The notes under the pieces: generated by a model
Database searches by the model: none
The model's input: the letters and a program-made list of their open reading frames with translations, nothing else
Told to the model about the DNA's origin: nothing
Program-made: the position numbers and the translations under genes
Shown: in pieces, positions 8,909-18,500 of the stretch
How the letters are laid out: each line of letters opens with the position of its first letter
Position numbering within the stretch: the stretch's first letter is position 1
Assembly: GCF_013618865.1 (NCBI RefSeq)
Contig: NZ_JABSOE010000052.1
Coordinates: 1 to 35,327 of the forward strand
Length of the DNA stretch: 35,327 nt
Origin: Phocaeicola faecicola
GTDB lineage: Bacteria; Bacteroidota; Bacteroidia; Bacteroidales; Bacteroidaceae
Direction of reading: 5' to 3'

Positions 8909-10039
8909 TTAAATATTTTTCTTGAATGCACGGCGACGCTTGTGCTGCACCGATTCAAAGGCAGTCCACTGCGCCTGTACTTTCTTGTTCAGTTCGAGTT
9001 CGGGGTTGCTCTCGCCATACTCAAAGCCCATCTGCTGATACACCGGAACCAGGTCATAGAACAGCAGTGCGTTGACACCCTTGCTCTGATACTCCGGCTT
9101 GACACCTACCAGAAGCAGGTCGAGTACCTTCGGCTTCTTGATAAACAGTGCCTTGAGCAAGTGGAACCAGCCGAAAGGAAGCATTCTTCCTTTTGCTTTC
9201 TGAAGGGCTTTCGACAAAGAAGGCATGGAGATACCCACTGCCACCAGATTTTCTTCAGCATCTTCCACCAGCGAAACCATGCGCAGGTCAATCAGCGGAA
9301 GATACATCTTGATATACTGGTCAATCTGACGCTGGGTCATCTTTGAATAACCGTACAGCGGAGCGTATGCCTCATTGATCAAATCAAAAATTCGCTGTCC
9401 GTAATTCTTTTCTTTCAGTTCCTTACGGCTCAGTTTCTTGATTTTCAAGTTATATTTCTGAAGAATGATTTCCGAGATACGGACAAACTTTTCAGGCAGC
9501 TTGTCGGGAACAGTCAGTTTGAATTCCACCCAGTCCGCTTCCTTCTCATACCCCAGTTTTTCCATGTGTTCCGGATAGTACGGGTAATTATAGATGGTCG
9601 CCATGGTACCCAGCTGGTCAAAACCTTCTACCAGCATACCTTCGGCATCCATATCGGTAAATCCGAGCGGTCCTACGATCGCTTCCATACCCCGCTGCCG
9701 GCCCCAGTCTTCCACAGTGGCCAAAAGTGCTTTCGATACTTCCAGGTCGTCAATAAAATCAATCCACCCGAAACGGACTTCCTTCTTGTTCCAGGTTTCA
9801 TTGGCCCGACGGTTGATAATGGCAGCCACACGTCCCACCAGTTTATTGTCCTTGTAAGCCAGGAAATAATCGGCTTCACAGAATTCGAACGCAGCATTCT
9901 TTTCCGGGCTGAAAGTGTTCAGCATGTCATCGTACAGGTCGGGTACTGAATAGGGATTATTTTTATATAATTCGTAATTAAAGCGAATAAACGATTTCAA
10001 CTCCTTAGGAGAAGTAACTTTCTTGATTATAATGGCCAT
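8909..10039 (-). CDS. GNAT-like acetyltransferase-fold protein, function unknown
   Basis: A 376-residue cytoplasmic protein that starts MAIIIKKVTSPKELKSF. It resembles a Bacteroidota family (YghO-like) with acyl-CoA N-acetyltransferase folds. The first half shows a GNAT-like pattern (ADYFLAYKDNKLVGRVAAI). The conserved middle IVGPLGFTDMDAEGML and the late LLLVGVKPEYQSKGVNALLFYDLV look like the acetyl-CoA binding turn of the second GNAT unit. No substrate can be read from the sequence. It is the first gene of the cluster leading into parE, 33 nt upstream of it, and the pair is often kept together in Bacteroides (from memory). A poor promoter-like box (10069-10076) lies about 30 nt upstream. 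Confidence 0.75.
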   Translation of the reverse strand: MAIIIKKVTSPKELKSFIRFNYELYKNNPYSVPDLYDDMLNTFSPEKNAAFEFCEADYFLAYKDNKLVGRVAAIINRRANETWNKKEVRFGWIDFIDDLEVSKALLATVEDWGRQRGMEAIVGPLGFTDMDAEGMLVEGFDQLGTMATIYNYPYYPEHMEKLGYEKEADWVEFKLTVPDKLPEKFVRISEIILQKYNLKIKKLSRKELKEKNYGQRIFDLINEAYAPLYGYSKMTQRQIDQYIKMYLPLIDLRMVSLVEDAEENLVAVGISMPSLSKALQKAKGRMLPFGWFHLLKALFIKKPKVLDLLLVGVKPEYQSKGVNALLFYDLVPVYQQMGFEYGESNPELELNKKVQAQWTAFESVQHKRRRAFKKNI

Positions 10040-10068
10040 TTGTTTGTAATACTTGAAATTTCAGGGGG

Positions 10069-10076
10069 TAAAGATA
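10069..10076 (-). promoter_or_regulatory. weak -7-like box upstream of GNAT-parE-coaD
   Basis: The minus strand reads TATCTTTA, one base off TAnnTTTG, about 30 nt upstream of the start codon. No TTTG is seen at the right distance. Listed because it is the only promoter-like signal in this 118-nt gap. Confidence 0.3.
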
Positions 10077-10157
10077 ACACTTTTTATCCGAAGAAGCGGA
10101 CTTCTGCTTTAATTTTCAGTCTTTACCCCAGTCTTAATTCCGCTATTTACTTGCATT

Positions 10158-11129
10158 TTACGCCTGTTGCTGCAAGATCAGATAGGTGGTATAGGCAATG
10201 TAGCAGACTACCAGCAGGGCGCCTTCGATGCGGGTGATCGTACGCTTCTTGAAGAACCATCCTACCAGCCAGAACAGGATAGAGGAACCGATAAGTACCA
10301 GTATATCGGAGTTGTTGATGTTTCCCATCGGCAGCGGAGAGACAGCGGCGCTGCATCCCAGTACAAAGAAGAGGTTGAACAGGTTGCTACCGATGACATT
10401 ACCGATAGCAATTCCCGGATTCTTCTTCAGGGCAGCGGTCACCGAGGTGGCCAGTTCGGGCAGAGAGGTTCCGCCGGCTACCAGAGTCAGACCGATGATT
10501 GAATCACTGACTCCCAGTGAGCGGGCCACTCCACTGGCTCCTTCTACGAACCATTGTCCACCGAATATCAGTCCCGCCAGTCCGCCTACGATATAAAGGG
10601 CCGAACGCCAGACCGGCATTTCCTTGATTTTCTGTTCTTCTCCCTGCGACTCGCTCTGATTATGTGCGATGGCAAAGGTGTAGCGCATGAAAATCAGGAA
10701 AAAGGCAAGCAGAATCCATCCGTCGGCACGTCCGATTACGTTACGGCTGCCTCCGTCGAGCCAGATGTCGTTGGCCATGAAGGCGAAGACAAACGAGGAT
10801 AGGATAACCAGGGGAATTTCCTTGTTCATGGTACCTTCCCCGACTTTGATGGGAAGTACCAGGGCCGTACAGCCTACAATCATCAGGATATTGAAGATAT
10901 TGCTTCCGACGACATTACCGATGGCCATCTCCGCGCTTCCCTGAATGGAGGACAGCAAACTGATGACAAGTTCCGGAGCGGAGGTTCCGAAGGCAACGAT
11001 GGTGAGTCCGATTACAAGGTCGGAAATGTGAAAACGCTTGGCTACCGAAGCAGCTCCGTCGGTCAGGGCATTGGCTCCGCACAGAATCAGGGCAAGCCCG
11101 CCAATTAAGAATAAAATATTCCAGATCAT
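10158..11129 (-). CDS. calcium/sodium antiporter (CaCA family, YrbG-like)
   Basis: An inner-membrane cation exchanger of 323 residues from ATG 11129 (MIWNILFLIGG); a TTG at 11159 would add ten residues but falls inside the -7 box of the promoter. Two inverted alpha-repeats are clear: GLTIVAFGTSAPELV with GNVVGSNIFN in the first half, and GLTLVAGGTSLPELA with GNVIGSNLFN in the second. These hold the acidic residues that bind Ca2+/Na+. About ten hydrophobic segments are visible, with a hydrophilic linker (NQSESQGEEQKIKEMP) between halves. It is a single-gene unit. Ion specificity cannot be read from sequence alone. Confidence 0.92.
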   Translation of the reverse strand: MIWNILFLIGGLALILCGANALTDGAASVAKRFHISDLVIGLTIVAFGTSAPELVISLLSSIQGSAEMAIGNVVGSNIFNILMIVGCTALVLPIKVGEGTMNKEIPLVILSSFVFAFMANDIWLDGGSRNVIGRADGWILLAFFLIFMRYTFAIAHNQSESQGEEQKIKEMPVWRSALYIVGGLAGLIFGGQWFVEGASGVARSLGVSDSIIGLTLVAGGTSLPELATSVTAALKKNPGIAIGNVIGSNLFNLFFVLGCSAAVSPLPMGNINNSDILVLIGSSILFWLVGWFFKKRTITRIEGALLVVCYIAYTTYLILQQQA

Positions 11130-11156
11130 ATTGATTTCGTTATTAATAAGTTTCTG

Positions 11157-11187
11157 CAAAAATAGTTTTTTTCAACGGGGATACAAA
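11157..11187 (-). promoter_or_regulatory. promoter of the antiporter gene
   Basis: On the minus strand TTTG (11184-11187), exactly 19 nt, then TATTTTTG (11157-11164): a perfect Bacteroidota consensus. The leader would be short, about 20 nt. Confidence 0.85.
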
Positions 11188-11301
11188 GGTCTTTTCCGGG
11201 TTTTAGGGCATCCGGCATGGAAAGACCGGCCTGTTCTCCCCTCTCCGTCGGTTTCTTCTTCCAAGCATTTGGGAATCAGACTTCCTGCATTTCTGAACTC
11301 C

Positions 11302-11385
11302 AACCTCCCATGCAAGGTGCTATAACCCTCCTGCGAAGGTCGGAGAACTTCCGTATCAAGGTTTACTGACCTCCGCAGGAGGGTT
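11302..11385. repeat. nested inverted-repeat cluster in intergenic DNA
   Basis: AACCCTCCTGCGAAGGTC (11324-11341) and GACCTCCGCAGGAGGGTT (11368-11385) are inverted copies with one mismatch over 18 bp and a 26-nt spacer. A looser third copy, AACCTCCCATGCAAGGT, lies at 11302-11318. There is no T-run directly after it. The 396-nt gap 11130-11525 otherwise holds the antiporter promoter and the terminator of the glycan locus. A 78-codon open frame on the minus strand reads straight through these repeats and looks non-coding. Confidence 0.75.
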
Positions 11386-11430
11386 GTACAAATAAAAAGG
11401 AGATTCATGCAAACCGATACCGATACATAT

Positions 11431-11479
11431 AAAAAAGGAGCCTTGTTTCCGGAAATCCTTCCGGGAAACAGGCTCCTTT
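11431..11479 (-). terminator. Rho-independent terminator of the susCD glycan locus
   Basis: A long stem (AAAGGAGCCTGTTTCC with its inverted copy, one extra T on one side) is followed on the minus strand by a run of six T. It begins about 45 nt past the stop of the last gene of the locus. Confidence 0.9.
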
Positions 11480-11525
11480 AAACCTTATCCAATAAAACAA
11501 TAGTCTTATCTTCTTACCTTCCTAC

Positions 11526-12659
11526 TTACTTAATCGTAATCGGAGTTTCCAGTTCCTTGATAGTAATACCGTTCGTACCGCCATCAATTGTACCGGTAGC
11601 ATCTTTGATAGTACGGCCCTCTTGTGATTCAGAACCATTCAGTTTGTAGTACAATACCAGTCCTTCAGATTTCGGGTCAACTCCCATCATGTTCTGGTTC
11701 AACTGATTTTCAGTACGGGCTACGTTCCAAACACGTACTTCACTCATGTAACCATAGAGAGGACGAGTACCCCACTGGAATCCAGGAATCATACCGATAT
11801 TGAAACCAACGTCTGAGTTCGGATCAAATCCAGGTATATTCCATGCCGATTCAGCCCACTTGGAACCGTTGACATAAATTGCAGTCTTACCCGACGGCTG
11901 ATCGTATGTTACAGCCACATGATACCACTGATTTTCTTTCAAGTCTTCTGATACGTTGTAGTGCTGACGGCCTGCGATTTCCAATGTCTTGTTAGAAGGC
12001 AGTGTCTGGTCACCGATACGGAAGATCATCACACCTTCTGTACCCATAATCGTATTGTTGTCACTAAACCGGTTCACATAAATCATGGCCTCGTAAGTGA
12101 ATGAAGCGAAGTAGGTTCCCGGAGCAAACTTCACAGAAATATAGTTGCTGTTGAATGTACCTACCTTGGTAATCTTGATCGGTTTAGAGATAAAGAAATA
12201 TGCCACACTGGTTCCCGGAAGCGTGGATACCGAATTAGAAGTTACCCGGATAGGCAATACATAAGGCTTACCTTCTTCTACGTTTGCCAGGTTAGAGATT
12301 TCCAATGTAACATTGTCGGCATACAGTTTTCCGGCAGGAATTACCGATTCATTACTGCTCAACTTCACGTTTGACACATCAAACATTTCGTAAGCAGTTC
12401 CGTATTTTGCATTGTATTCATCTACCACGCTCTTATCAGCGATAGAATATGAAACATCCACTTGCTCCGAAGTCTGAGAGGACAACCGGGAAGTCAGGTT
12501 GTAATTGATCACTTCGTGTCCATCTTCTACAGACAGAGTATATTCTCTGCTTTCAAAATATACTCTAGGCTCCAGGAGGTCACTTTCACTGTCATTACAA
12601 GCACCCATCAGCAGTGCTGTAACCCCCAATGCCAGACATTTGAATATATGTTTATTCAT
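11526..12659 (-). CDS. DUF1735 + LamG surface lipoprotein
   Basis: A 377-residue lipoprotein: signal peptide to LMGAC with lipidated Cys21, followed by acidic residues (NDSESD), a pattern linked to surface export in Bacteroides. Residues about 30-175 match the DUF1735 / BT_3987-like N-terminal domain (EPRVYFESREYTLSV onward). About 180-355 form a concanavalin-like LamG_3 domain (YEAMIYVNRF, WYHVAVTYD, YGYMSEVRVWNVART, LVLYYKLNG). No catalytic residues are evident, so a glycan-binding role is likely. It is the last gene of susC-susD-GH18-LamG, 33 nt after GH18. Proteins of this build accompany endo-beta-N-acetylglucosaminidases in the B. thetaiotaomicron BT3983-3987 locus (established); the same role here is inference. 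Confidence 0.85.
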   Translation of the reverse strand: MNKHIFKCLALGVTALLMGACNDSESDLLEPRVYFESREYTLSVEDGHEVINYNLTSRLSSQTSEQVDVSYSIADKSVVDEYNAKYGTAYEMFDVSNVKLSSNESVIPAGKLYADNVTLEISNLANVEEGKPYVLPIRVTSNSVSTLPGTSVAYFFISKPIKITKVGTFNSNYISVKFAPGTYFASFTYEAMIYVNRFSDNNTIMGTEGVMIFRIGDQTLPSNKTLEIAGRQHYNVSEDLKENQWYHVAVTYDQPSGKTAIYVNGSKWAESAWNIPGFDPNSDVGFNIGMIPGFQWGTRPLYGYMSEVRVWNVARTENQLNQNMMGVDPKSEGLVLYYKLNGSESQEGRTIKDATGTIDGGTNGITIKELETPITIK

Positions 12660-12692
12660 ACTATTATTATTTTACAAGTTTACAATTCATGT

Positions 12693-13802
12693 TTATTTTT
12701 GCGATTCACCTTCTCCGCTCTGGCTGGCTTTCCATTCATTGAAAACCCGCTGGTTGATCTGAATGGCCTGACGCATCCATTTATAGTCGGGTGTATTGTC
12801 GTAGTCATTATCAAAGCGGTATGCACCTACTCCACCTTTATAACCGTTGGCTGGCATGTGAGCGGCCTGTTGCAACAAAACTCCACCCGATGCAGCAGAA
12901 GATTCAAAGTTGTCAGTAATAATGATCTTCTTAGGATCTGTACCATATTCGAGACTCGGACGAGAACTTCCGTAGCTCTGTTTAATCCAGTAATCTACAT
13001 AGCCTTCCAAAGGTTGAACCAATGAAGTAAATCCACCGTCGATACAAAGCAGTTTGTGGCCTTTGCCTTCCGGATCACTCATCGGACCGATGTACTTATT
13101 CATTTCTTTTACCAGATAAATCAACTGGTCATTCCTGCTCAATGTACCATCCATATCGAATACACCACTACCGATTTCCCAGTCGATATCATATCCGTCC
13201 CATTCGCCGGCAAAGAGCGAGTCGCACAAAGCCTTGGCATAACGGTCCATAGATTCATAATAATTGTCACTGCCGATTACTCCTTCAAATCCCCAGAATT
13301 TCCAACGGGCCTGTTTTCTGGCTTCGTTCAGCTGAGATTCGCTCCAGCCTTCGTCCTTAGCCTGCTGTTCTACTTCAGCATATACCCAGTCGGGAGTTCT
13401 TCCTTTACCCATATAAGAGAGCAGGCTGACTTCCAGCAGTTTGGTGCCTTTTACTTTCTGTACGAACTCTTTATCAGCTTTCTGTTCCGGAGTAATAGAA
13501 CCCGGGCCCGGAGCGCCACTCCACATGGAAACAATATCCATGCTGTCAGGCATAGAGGTCAGGTAACCTCTTCGGTATGCACCGGCCGGAGACCAGTTTG
13601 AGAACCAGCCGAAAGCAACCGGTCTTCCATAGTTTTTAGCCGATTCCTTATATGCTCTCAGGTTTTCATAATATTCACTGTCGCCTATCGTATTATATCC
13701 ACCGATATGCTCTACTTCCAGATTCTCTACCTCTGTACAAGCCACTGTTGCCATCAAGCCCGACAAAGAGAAGAGATATAATATTTTTTTAAATGCTTTC
13801 AT
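12693..13802 (-). CDS. GH18 family glycoside hydrolase, probable endo-beta-N-acetylglucosaminidase, lipoprotein
   Basis: From ATG 13802 the protein has 369 residues. The signal peptide ends in a lipobox-like TVAC with Cys22. The GH18 motif DxxDxDxE is complete as DGYDIDWE, with the catalytic acid Glu209. Other parts of the barrel are visible: FGWFSNWSP near residue 64, VSLLSYMGKG (125-134), LCIDGG and DYWIKQSYG. In this family the GlcNAc acetamido group takes part in catalysis, so the target should be a GlcNAc-containing glycan; the likely cut is in the chitobiose core of N-glycans. Some Bacteroides GH18-like paralogs are binding proteins that lack the Glu; this one keeps it. A TTG 27 nt upstream is rejected as start. 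It follows susD by 59 nt. Confidence 0.85.
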   Translation of the reverse strand: MKAFKKILYLFSLSGLMATVACTEVENLEVEHIGGYNTIGDSEYYENLRAYKESAKNYGRPVAFGWFSNWSPAGAYRRGYLTSMPDSMDIVSMWSGAPGPGSITPEQKADKEFVQKVKGTKLLEVSLLSYMGKGRTPDWVYAEVEQQAKDEGWSESQLNEARKQARWKFWGFEGVIGSDNYYESMDRYAKALCDSLFAGEWDGYDIDWEIGSGVFDMDGTLSRNDQLIYLVKEMNKYIGPMSDPEGKGHKLLCIDGGFTSLVQPLEGYVDYWIKQSYGSSRPSLEYGTDPKKIIITDNFESSAASGGVLLQQAAHMPANGYKGGVGAYRFDNDYDNTPDYKWMRQAIQINQRVFNEWKASQSGEGESQK

Positions 13803-13861
13803 AATTGCTATTCCTGTTAATAAGTTCAATATTACATTACTTATTCATAATAAACCCGTCA

Positions 13862-15505
13862 TCAGTTTTTCTTTGCCCACCACAGGTCGGTTGCCGCATT
13901 GTCCGGTCCACCCAACTTGTTAAGTGCATCCTGATAGATTTCTTTAGACTGGTCAGTACCGTTGAAGCTGACCGGATAAGACATACGGCGTATACCTCTT
14001 ACATTGTCGATGCTTGAGTTATGGTTACCTCCCTGAACAATCGGGTTCAGTTTCGGATAACCGGTACGTCTGAACTCAGTCCATGCTTCCTGACCGTTAG
14101 GATACAAAGCAATGTATTTCTGAATGATGATTTTTTCCAGTTTTTCTTCCTGGTTTCCGCTAAATTCCGGAGTTACCTGACAAGGAGCACTGAAGTCAAA
14201 TCCATACTTACCGGCAACTTTATTGGCAGCCGGAGTCTTGCCGGATGACATGTAATCATCAACCGAACCGCTTACGCCATTTTCCTGGAAGGATGTTTCA
14301 ATACCCTGTTTGTAAAGAGTTTCAGCATCACCGAATTCTCCGCCCCAGAACAAGGCAGCTTCTGCACGCAAGAAGTAAACTTCTGAAGCACGCATCCAGT
14401 ACAACGGAGTCTCAGCCTTGATATTGGGTTTTGAATAATAGTAATAGCTGTCGTATTCGGTACTTGAAGCATCTGAACGGGTAAACAAGTGTCCCAGTGG
14501 AACTCCCTGGTAAGACTTACCGTCGTATGCCTGTACAGCTACGGTACAAAGACTGTTGGCAGGCTGGCAATATGCACTCAAACGAGGATCCTGATATCCC
14601 AACAGGTAAGACAGGATGGTAGTTCCTACACGAGAGTCGTTATAGTTATCAGCCAGCCAGAACATCGGGTTACGGAGAGAAATGCCGGCACCCGGACCTG
14701 CTCCGGCAGCATCACCTGCATCTGTCATCACGCCGATTGAATGTTCCACAGCCAGTTTAGCATACTGTTTTGACAATTCCGGTTTTACCGAACGGATACG
14801 CATTGCCAGACGCAGCATCAGTGAATTGGCATATTTTACCCATTTGGTGGCATCACCTTCGAAAACCAGGTCGTAATCGGCCATTACCTTCACGCCGCTC
14901 ACAGCCTTCGGAGTCAATACTTCTACCGCACTGGCCAGGTCTTTCAGCATTTCGGTATAAACCACTTCTTCAGAATCGAACGGCACATTGATGGTTCCCT
15001 GTCCGGCCTGAGTATAAGGAATCGGACCGAAACTTTCCAATACTTTATGCCAGCCCGAAATCTTCAGGATCTGTGCCAGAGCAGCCAGTTCCGGAGTATC
15101 ATTGTCCTGAGCCGAAGCTGTCAGTTTTTTCCACGGATCCAGCAAATTGGTATATGAATTAGAGAAAGTAGTCTTTACCCAACTATCAACGATTACATAG
15201 TTCAGGTGGCAGTTACCGCCTTCAAAAGTATTGTTGATTCCGATGTATCCGCTCCATGCGTTGGCCGACAAATCATAAGCTGTCTGATAAGCATTGACAG
15301 GGTCTGTATCATCTGCCTGAGTACCGGTCGGGAAAACTGATTTTTCCATTGCAGTAACAAGTCCTCCCATAGCAATACCATCCATAACTCCTTCTTCTTC
15401 TGTCATTTCGAAGGGATTGGTATTGATTTCTTCGTAGTTGCAAGAAGCCAGTGACAACGCGGTAAAGGCAACTGCAAAAAGTTTATATTTATTGATATTT
15501 TTCAT
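13862..15505 (-). CDS. SusD/RagB-family outer-membrane nutrient-binding lipoprotein
   Basis: A 547-residue surface glycan-binding partner of the SusC channel, where it acts as the lid. The signal peptide ends at LASC (Cys23), followed by NYEEINTNP, typical of the SusD-like_2 subgroup. The helical tetratricopeptide-type body is suggested by segments such as WYWMRASEVYFLRAEAAL-like helices (read here as YWMRASEVYFLRAEAAL) and the C-terminal EAWTEFRRTGYPKL, both usual in the family. The start is 12 nt past the susC stop, so the two are cotranscribed. It probably binds the same GlcNAc-containing glycan that the GH18 enzyme cuts. Confidence 0.93.
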   Translation of the reverse strand: MKNINKYKLFAVAFTALSLASCNYEEINTNPFEMTEEEGVMDGIAMGGLVTAMEKSVFPTGTQADDTDPVNAYQTAYDLSANAWSGYIGINNTFEGGNCHLNYVIVDSWVKTTFSNSYTNLLDPWKKLTASAQDNDTPELAALAQILKISGWHKVLESFGPIPYTQAGQGTINVPFDSEEVVYTEMLKDLASAVEVLTPKAVSGVKVMADYDLVFEGDATKWVKYANSLMLRLAMRIRSVKPELSKQYAKLAVEHSIGVMTDAGDAAGAGPGAGISLRNPMFWLADNYNDSRVGTTILSYLLGYQDPRLSAYCQPANSLCTVAVQAYDGKSYQGVPLGHLFTRSDASSTEYDSYYYYSKPNIKAETPLYWMRASEVYFLRAEAALFWGGEFGDAETLYKQGIETSFQENGVSGSVDDYMSSGKTPAANKVAGKYGFDFSAPCQVTPEFSGNQEEKLEKIIIQKYIALYPNGQEAWTEFRRTGYPKLNPIVQGGNHNSSIDNVRGIRRMSYPVSFNGTDQSKEIYQDALNKLGGPDNAATDLWWAKKN

Positions 15506-15517
15506 AATATAAATCTG

Positions 15518-18500
15518 TTAAAGTTTGAATTTCAATCCAAAGCCAAAGCTACGAACGCTAGGCTGCATGAAATAGTCATTACCCTGTCCATATGTAGCTG
15601 TAGAAGGAGTCAGTTCCGGATCGAACGGAGCCTTGCAGTACAGCATCCACGGGTTATTTGCAATAAATGAAACTGTAACGTCTTTCAGGATATTCTTAAA
15701 CCAGTTGTTAGGCATTGTATAGCTGAGGGCCAACTCCTGCAGACGGATGTTGGTAGCACTGTATACATAGTATCCTGAAGTCTGGTAGTTACCAGTACCG
15801 ATCATCTGATAATAAGTCTTGGCATCTACACGGCCCTGTCCTGCCAACAAAGCACCTCCCTGGTCACGTGCATCAGCAGTACGCTGAGATACACCGAAAC
15901 GGTCCAGAATAGCTTCAGTAGAAGATGTTACTACACCACCGAAACGACCGTTGATTACGAAGCTCAAGCCAAGTCCTTTATAAGAAACCGAGTTGCTCCA
16001 TCCCATATTGAAATCAGGAGCTGTCTTGCCCAGGTATACCGGATCACCGTCTACCATTTCATAAGTACCGTCACTGCCTACATCAACGAATCCCTGGCTG
16101 TCTTTCTTGAAGAAACGGGTTGCATAGATATCGTGGATACTTCCACCTACCTTCAGGATAGTACGTCCGTTGTCTTTCAATACTTCCGGAATATTAATAG
16201 GAGTTTCCATCAGATCGGTATGATAATCGTTGACCATTTCCTTGATTTCATTGATATTCTTAGAGAATGTCAGTGTAGAAGAAACAGAGATACCGTTCTT
16301 GAAATGATCATTGTATCCGAATGAAGCTTCCCAACCGCGGTTTTCTACGTTACCAGCCTGCAGGTAAATTGACTTATAACCTGTAGATTCAGGCAATGTT
16401 CCGATAAATGTCTGGTTGTAAGTATTTGATTTATAATAAGTAACTTCTGCATTGAATTTATTCCACAGACGCAGGCTCAAACCGAATTCATAAGATTTGG
16501 TACGTTCGGCCTTGAAATCTGAGAACGGATAAATACCGGTTGGATTCAAGTTACCACCGACAATCGGAGTAGTAATTGTACCCGGAGTCAAACCTGAACG
16601 TGATACAGGAGCACCTACTTCGGTATATGATCCGCGAACTTTCAGGTAAGAGATGAATTCAGGCAGTTTCACCATTTCTGAAACAATGGCAGAAAGACCG
16701 ACTGACGGATAGAAGAACGATTCTTCCTTAGTATTTACCAGACGTGAGTTCCAGTCGTTACGGCCGGTCAGTGTCAAATACAGCATGCTTCTCCATCCCA
16801 GTTCCACGTTTCCGAAAATGGCGTGGTTACGTACCCGGCTGTCACCGCCGCTTTCCAGGATACGTCCGTTTGACGGGTCGATGTTGGAAGCTGCGAATTT
16901 GTTAGGAACACCCAGCAAGGTTCCTTTATATCCTCTCAGCAATGCCCAGTAGTTAGAGTAGCTCCATCCGAAGTTGGCAGAAAGGCTGAAATCCTGTATG
17001 TTCTTATTGATGTTCAACATGGCATCTGCATATTCCTGACGGTCTTTATAGTTGCTGAATTCATAGTGACCTTTCTTTCCTTCTGCAAATACCTGGTCTG
17101 AAGATGCATAAATCTTACGTTCAAACTCTACGTAAGTATCATCCATACGATAACGGGCTGCGATGTTCATCCAGTCGGTAATCTTGTAAGTCAGACCGAC
17201 ATTGAACATATAACGGCTCTTTTCATTGGTAGATACGTTTCTGTAGGCAGTCCAGTAAGGGTTCTGAGAAGCATAAGTGGCATCTGATACCGGCCAGTAC
17301 TGTACCGGAAGCTTACGTCCGTCATCGAAACGTTCGAAGACCTTGATATCCTCAAAGTTTTCACCTCTCGGGAACAGGTAAGCCGCAACGATCGGATTCC
17401 AGTAACGACCCTGAGATACCATGTTGGTATCATCCTGCTTGATATAAGATGCACCCAAATCAAGCTGCAGCTTATCATTCAGGAAAGTAGATGTATTACG
17501 GATAGTCAGGTTCAAGCGGTTGTAACTGTTATTCGGCACGATACCGTCTGAGTTGGTAGATGAGAACGAAGCAAAAGTCTGATTAGACTTTGTACCGGTA
17601 GTCAACGTTACAGAATTGATGAAATTGGTACCTGTGTTGAAGAAATCGTCTTTCGGATCATAATCAGATGGAGTTGCCAGTTTTTCACCCCAGCTTTCAT
17701 AAGAATCCTTCTTGTTACCGTATGTATTCTGGAATTCCGGCGTCATATAAGCCTTGCTGAATTCAGTTGAAGAAGAGAACTGTACTGACAGTTTTCCTTC
17801 TTTTCCTTTCTTGGTTGTAATCAAGATTACACCGTTGGCAGCACTACTACCGTACAATGCGGCAGCCGAAGGACCACTCAATACAGAAATACTTTCGATA
17901 TCTTCGGGGTTAAAGTCGGCAATACCTTCCGTTCCGGCACGGCCTTCACCCATGATACCACTGTCTGTATTTCCCATGTTGGTATTAAACAAAGGAATAC
18001 CGTCGACTACATACAAGGCATTGTTGTCACCTTCGATTGATTTGGCACCACGCATTACCACACGGGTCGCACCCCCCACACCGGTAGCGCTTCGATTGAT
18101 ATTTACACCGGCAATCTTACCGTTCAAGGAGTTAACAAAGTTGGCATCTTTTACAGTAGTGAGCGCATCACTCTTAACCTGTTGTACGTTGTAGCTCAGT
18201 GCTTTTTCCGCACGCTTGATACCCAAGGCGGTAACTACGACTTCATCCAAAGCCTGTGTATCTTCTTTCAATACAATGTTCAGGGGTTTTGCATTGGTCA
18301 CTGTAACTGTCTGAGAAGCGTAACCGATATAAGAAAATTCAAGTTGGTCACCGGATGATACGTTCAGCGAGAAATTACCGTCAAGATCGGTTACAGTACC
18401 GTTTGTAGTACCTTTTACCAATACACTAACTCCGATTAAGGCTTCTCCTTTGGTGTCTTTCACCACGCCGGAAACACTGATTACATTGTCTTGCACTTGG

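Noticed and set aside
11172..11408. 78-codon minus-strand frame across the inverted-repeat cluster
   Set aside because: It translates the repeats and overlaps the antiporter promoter; no domain.
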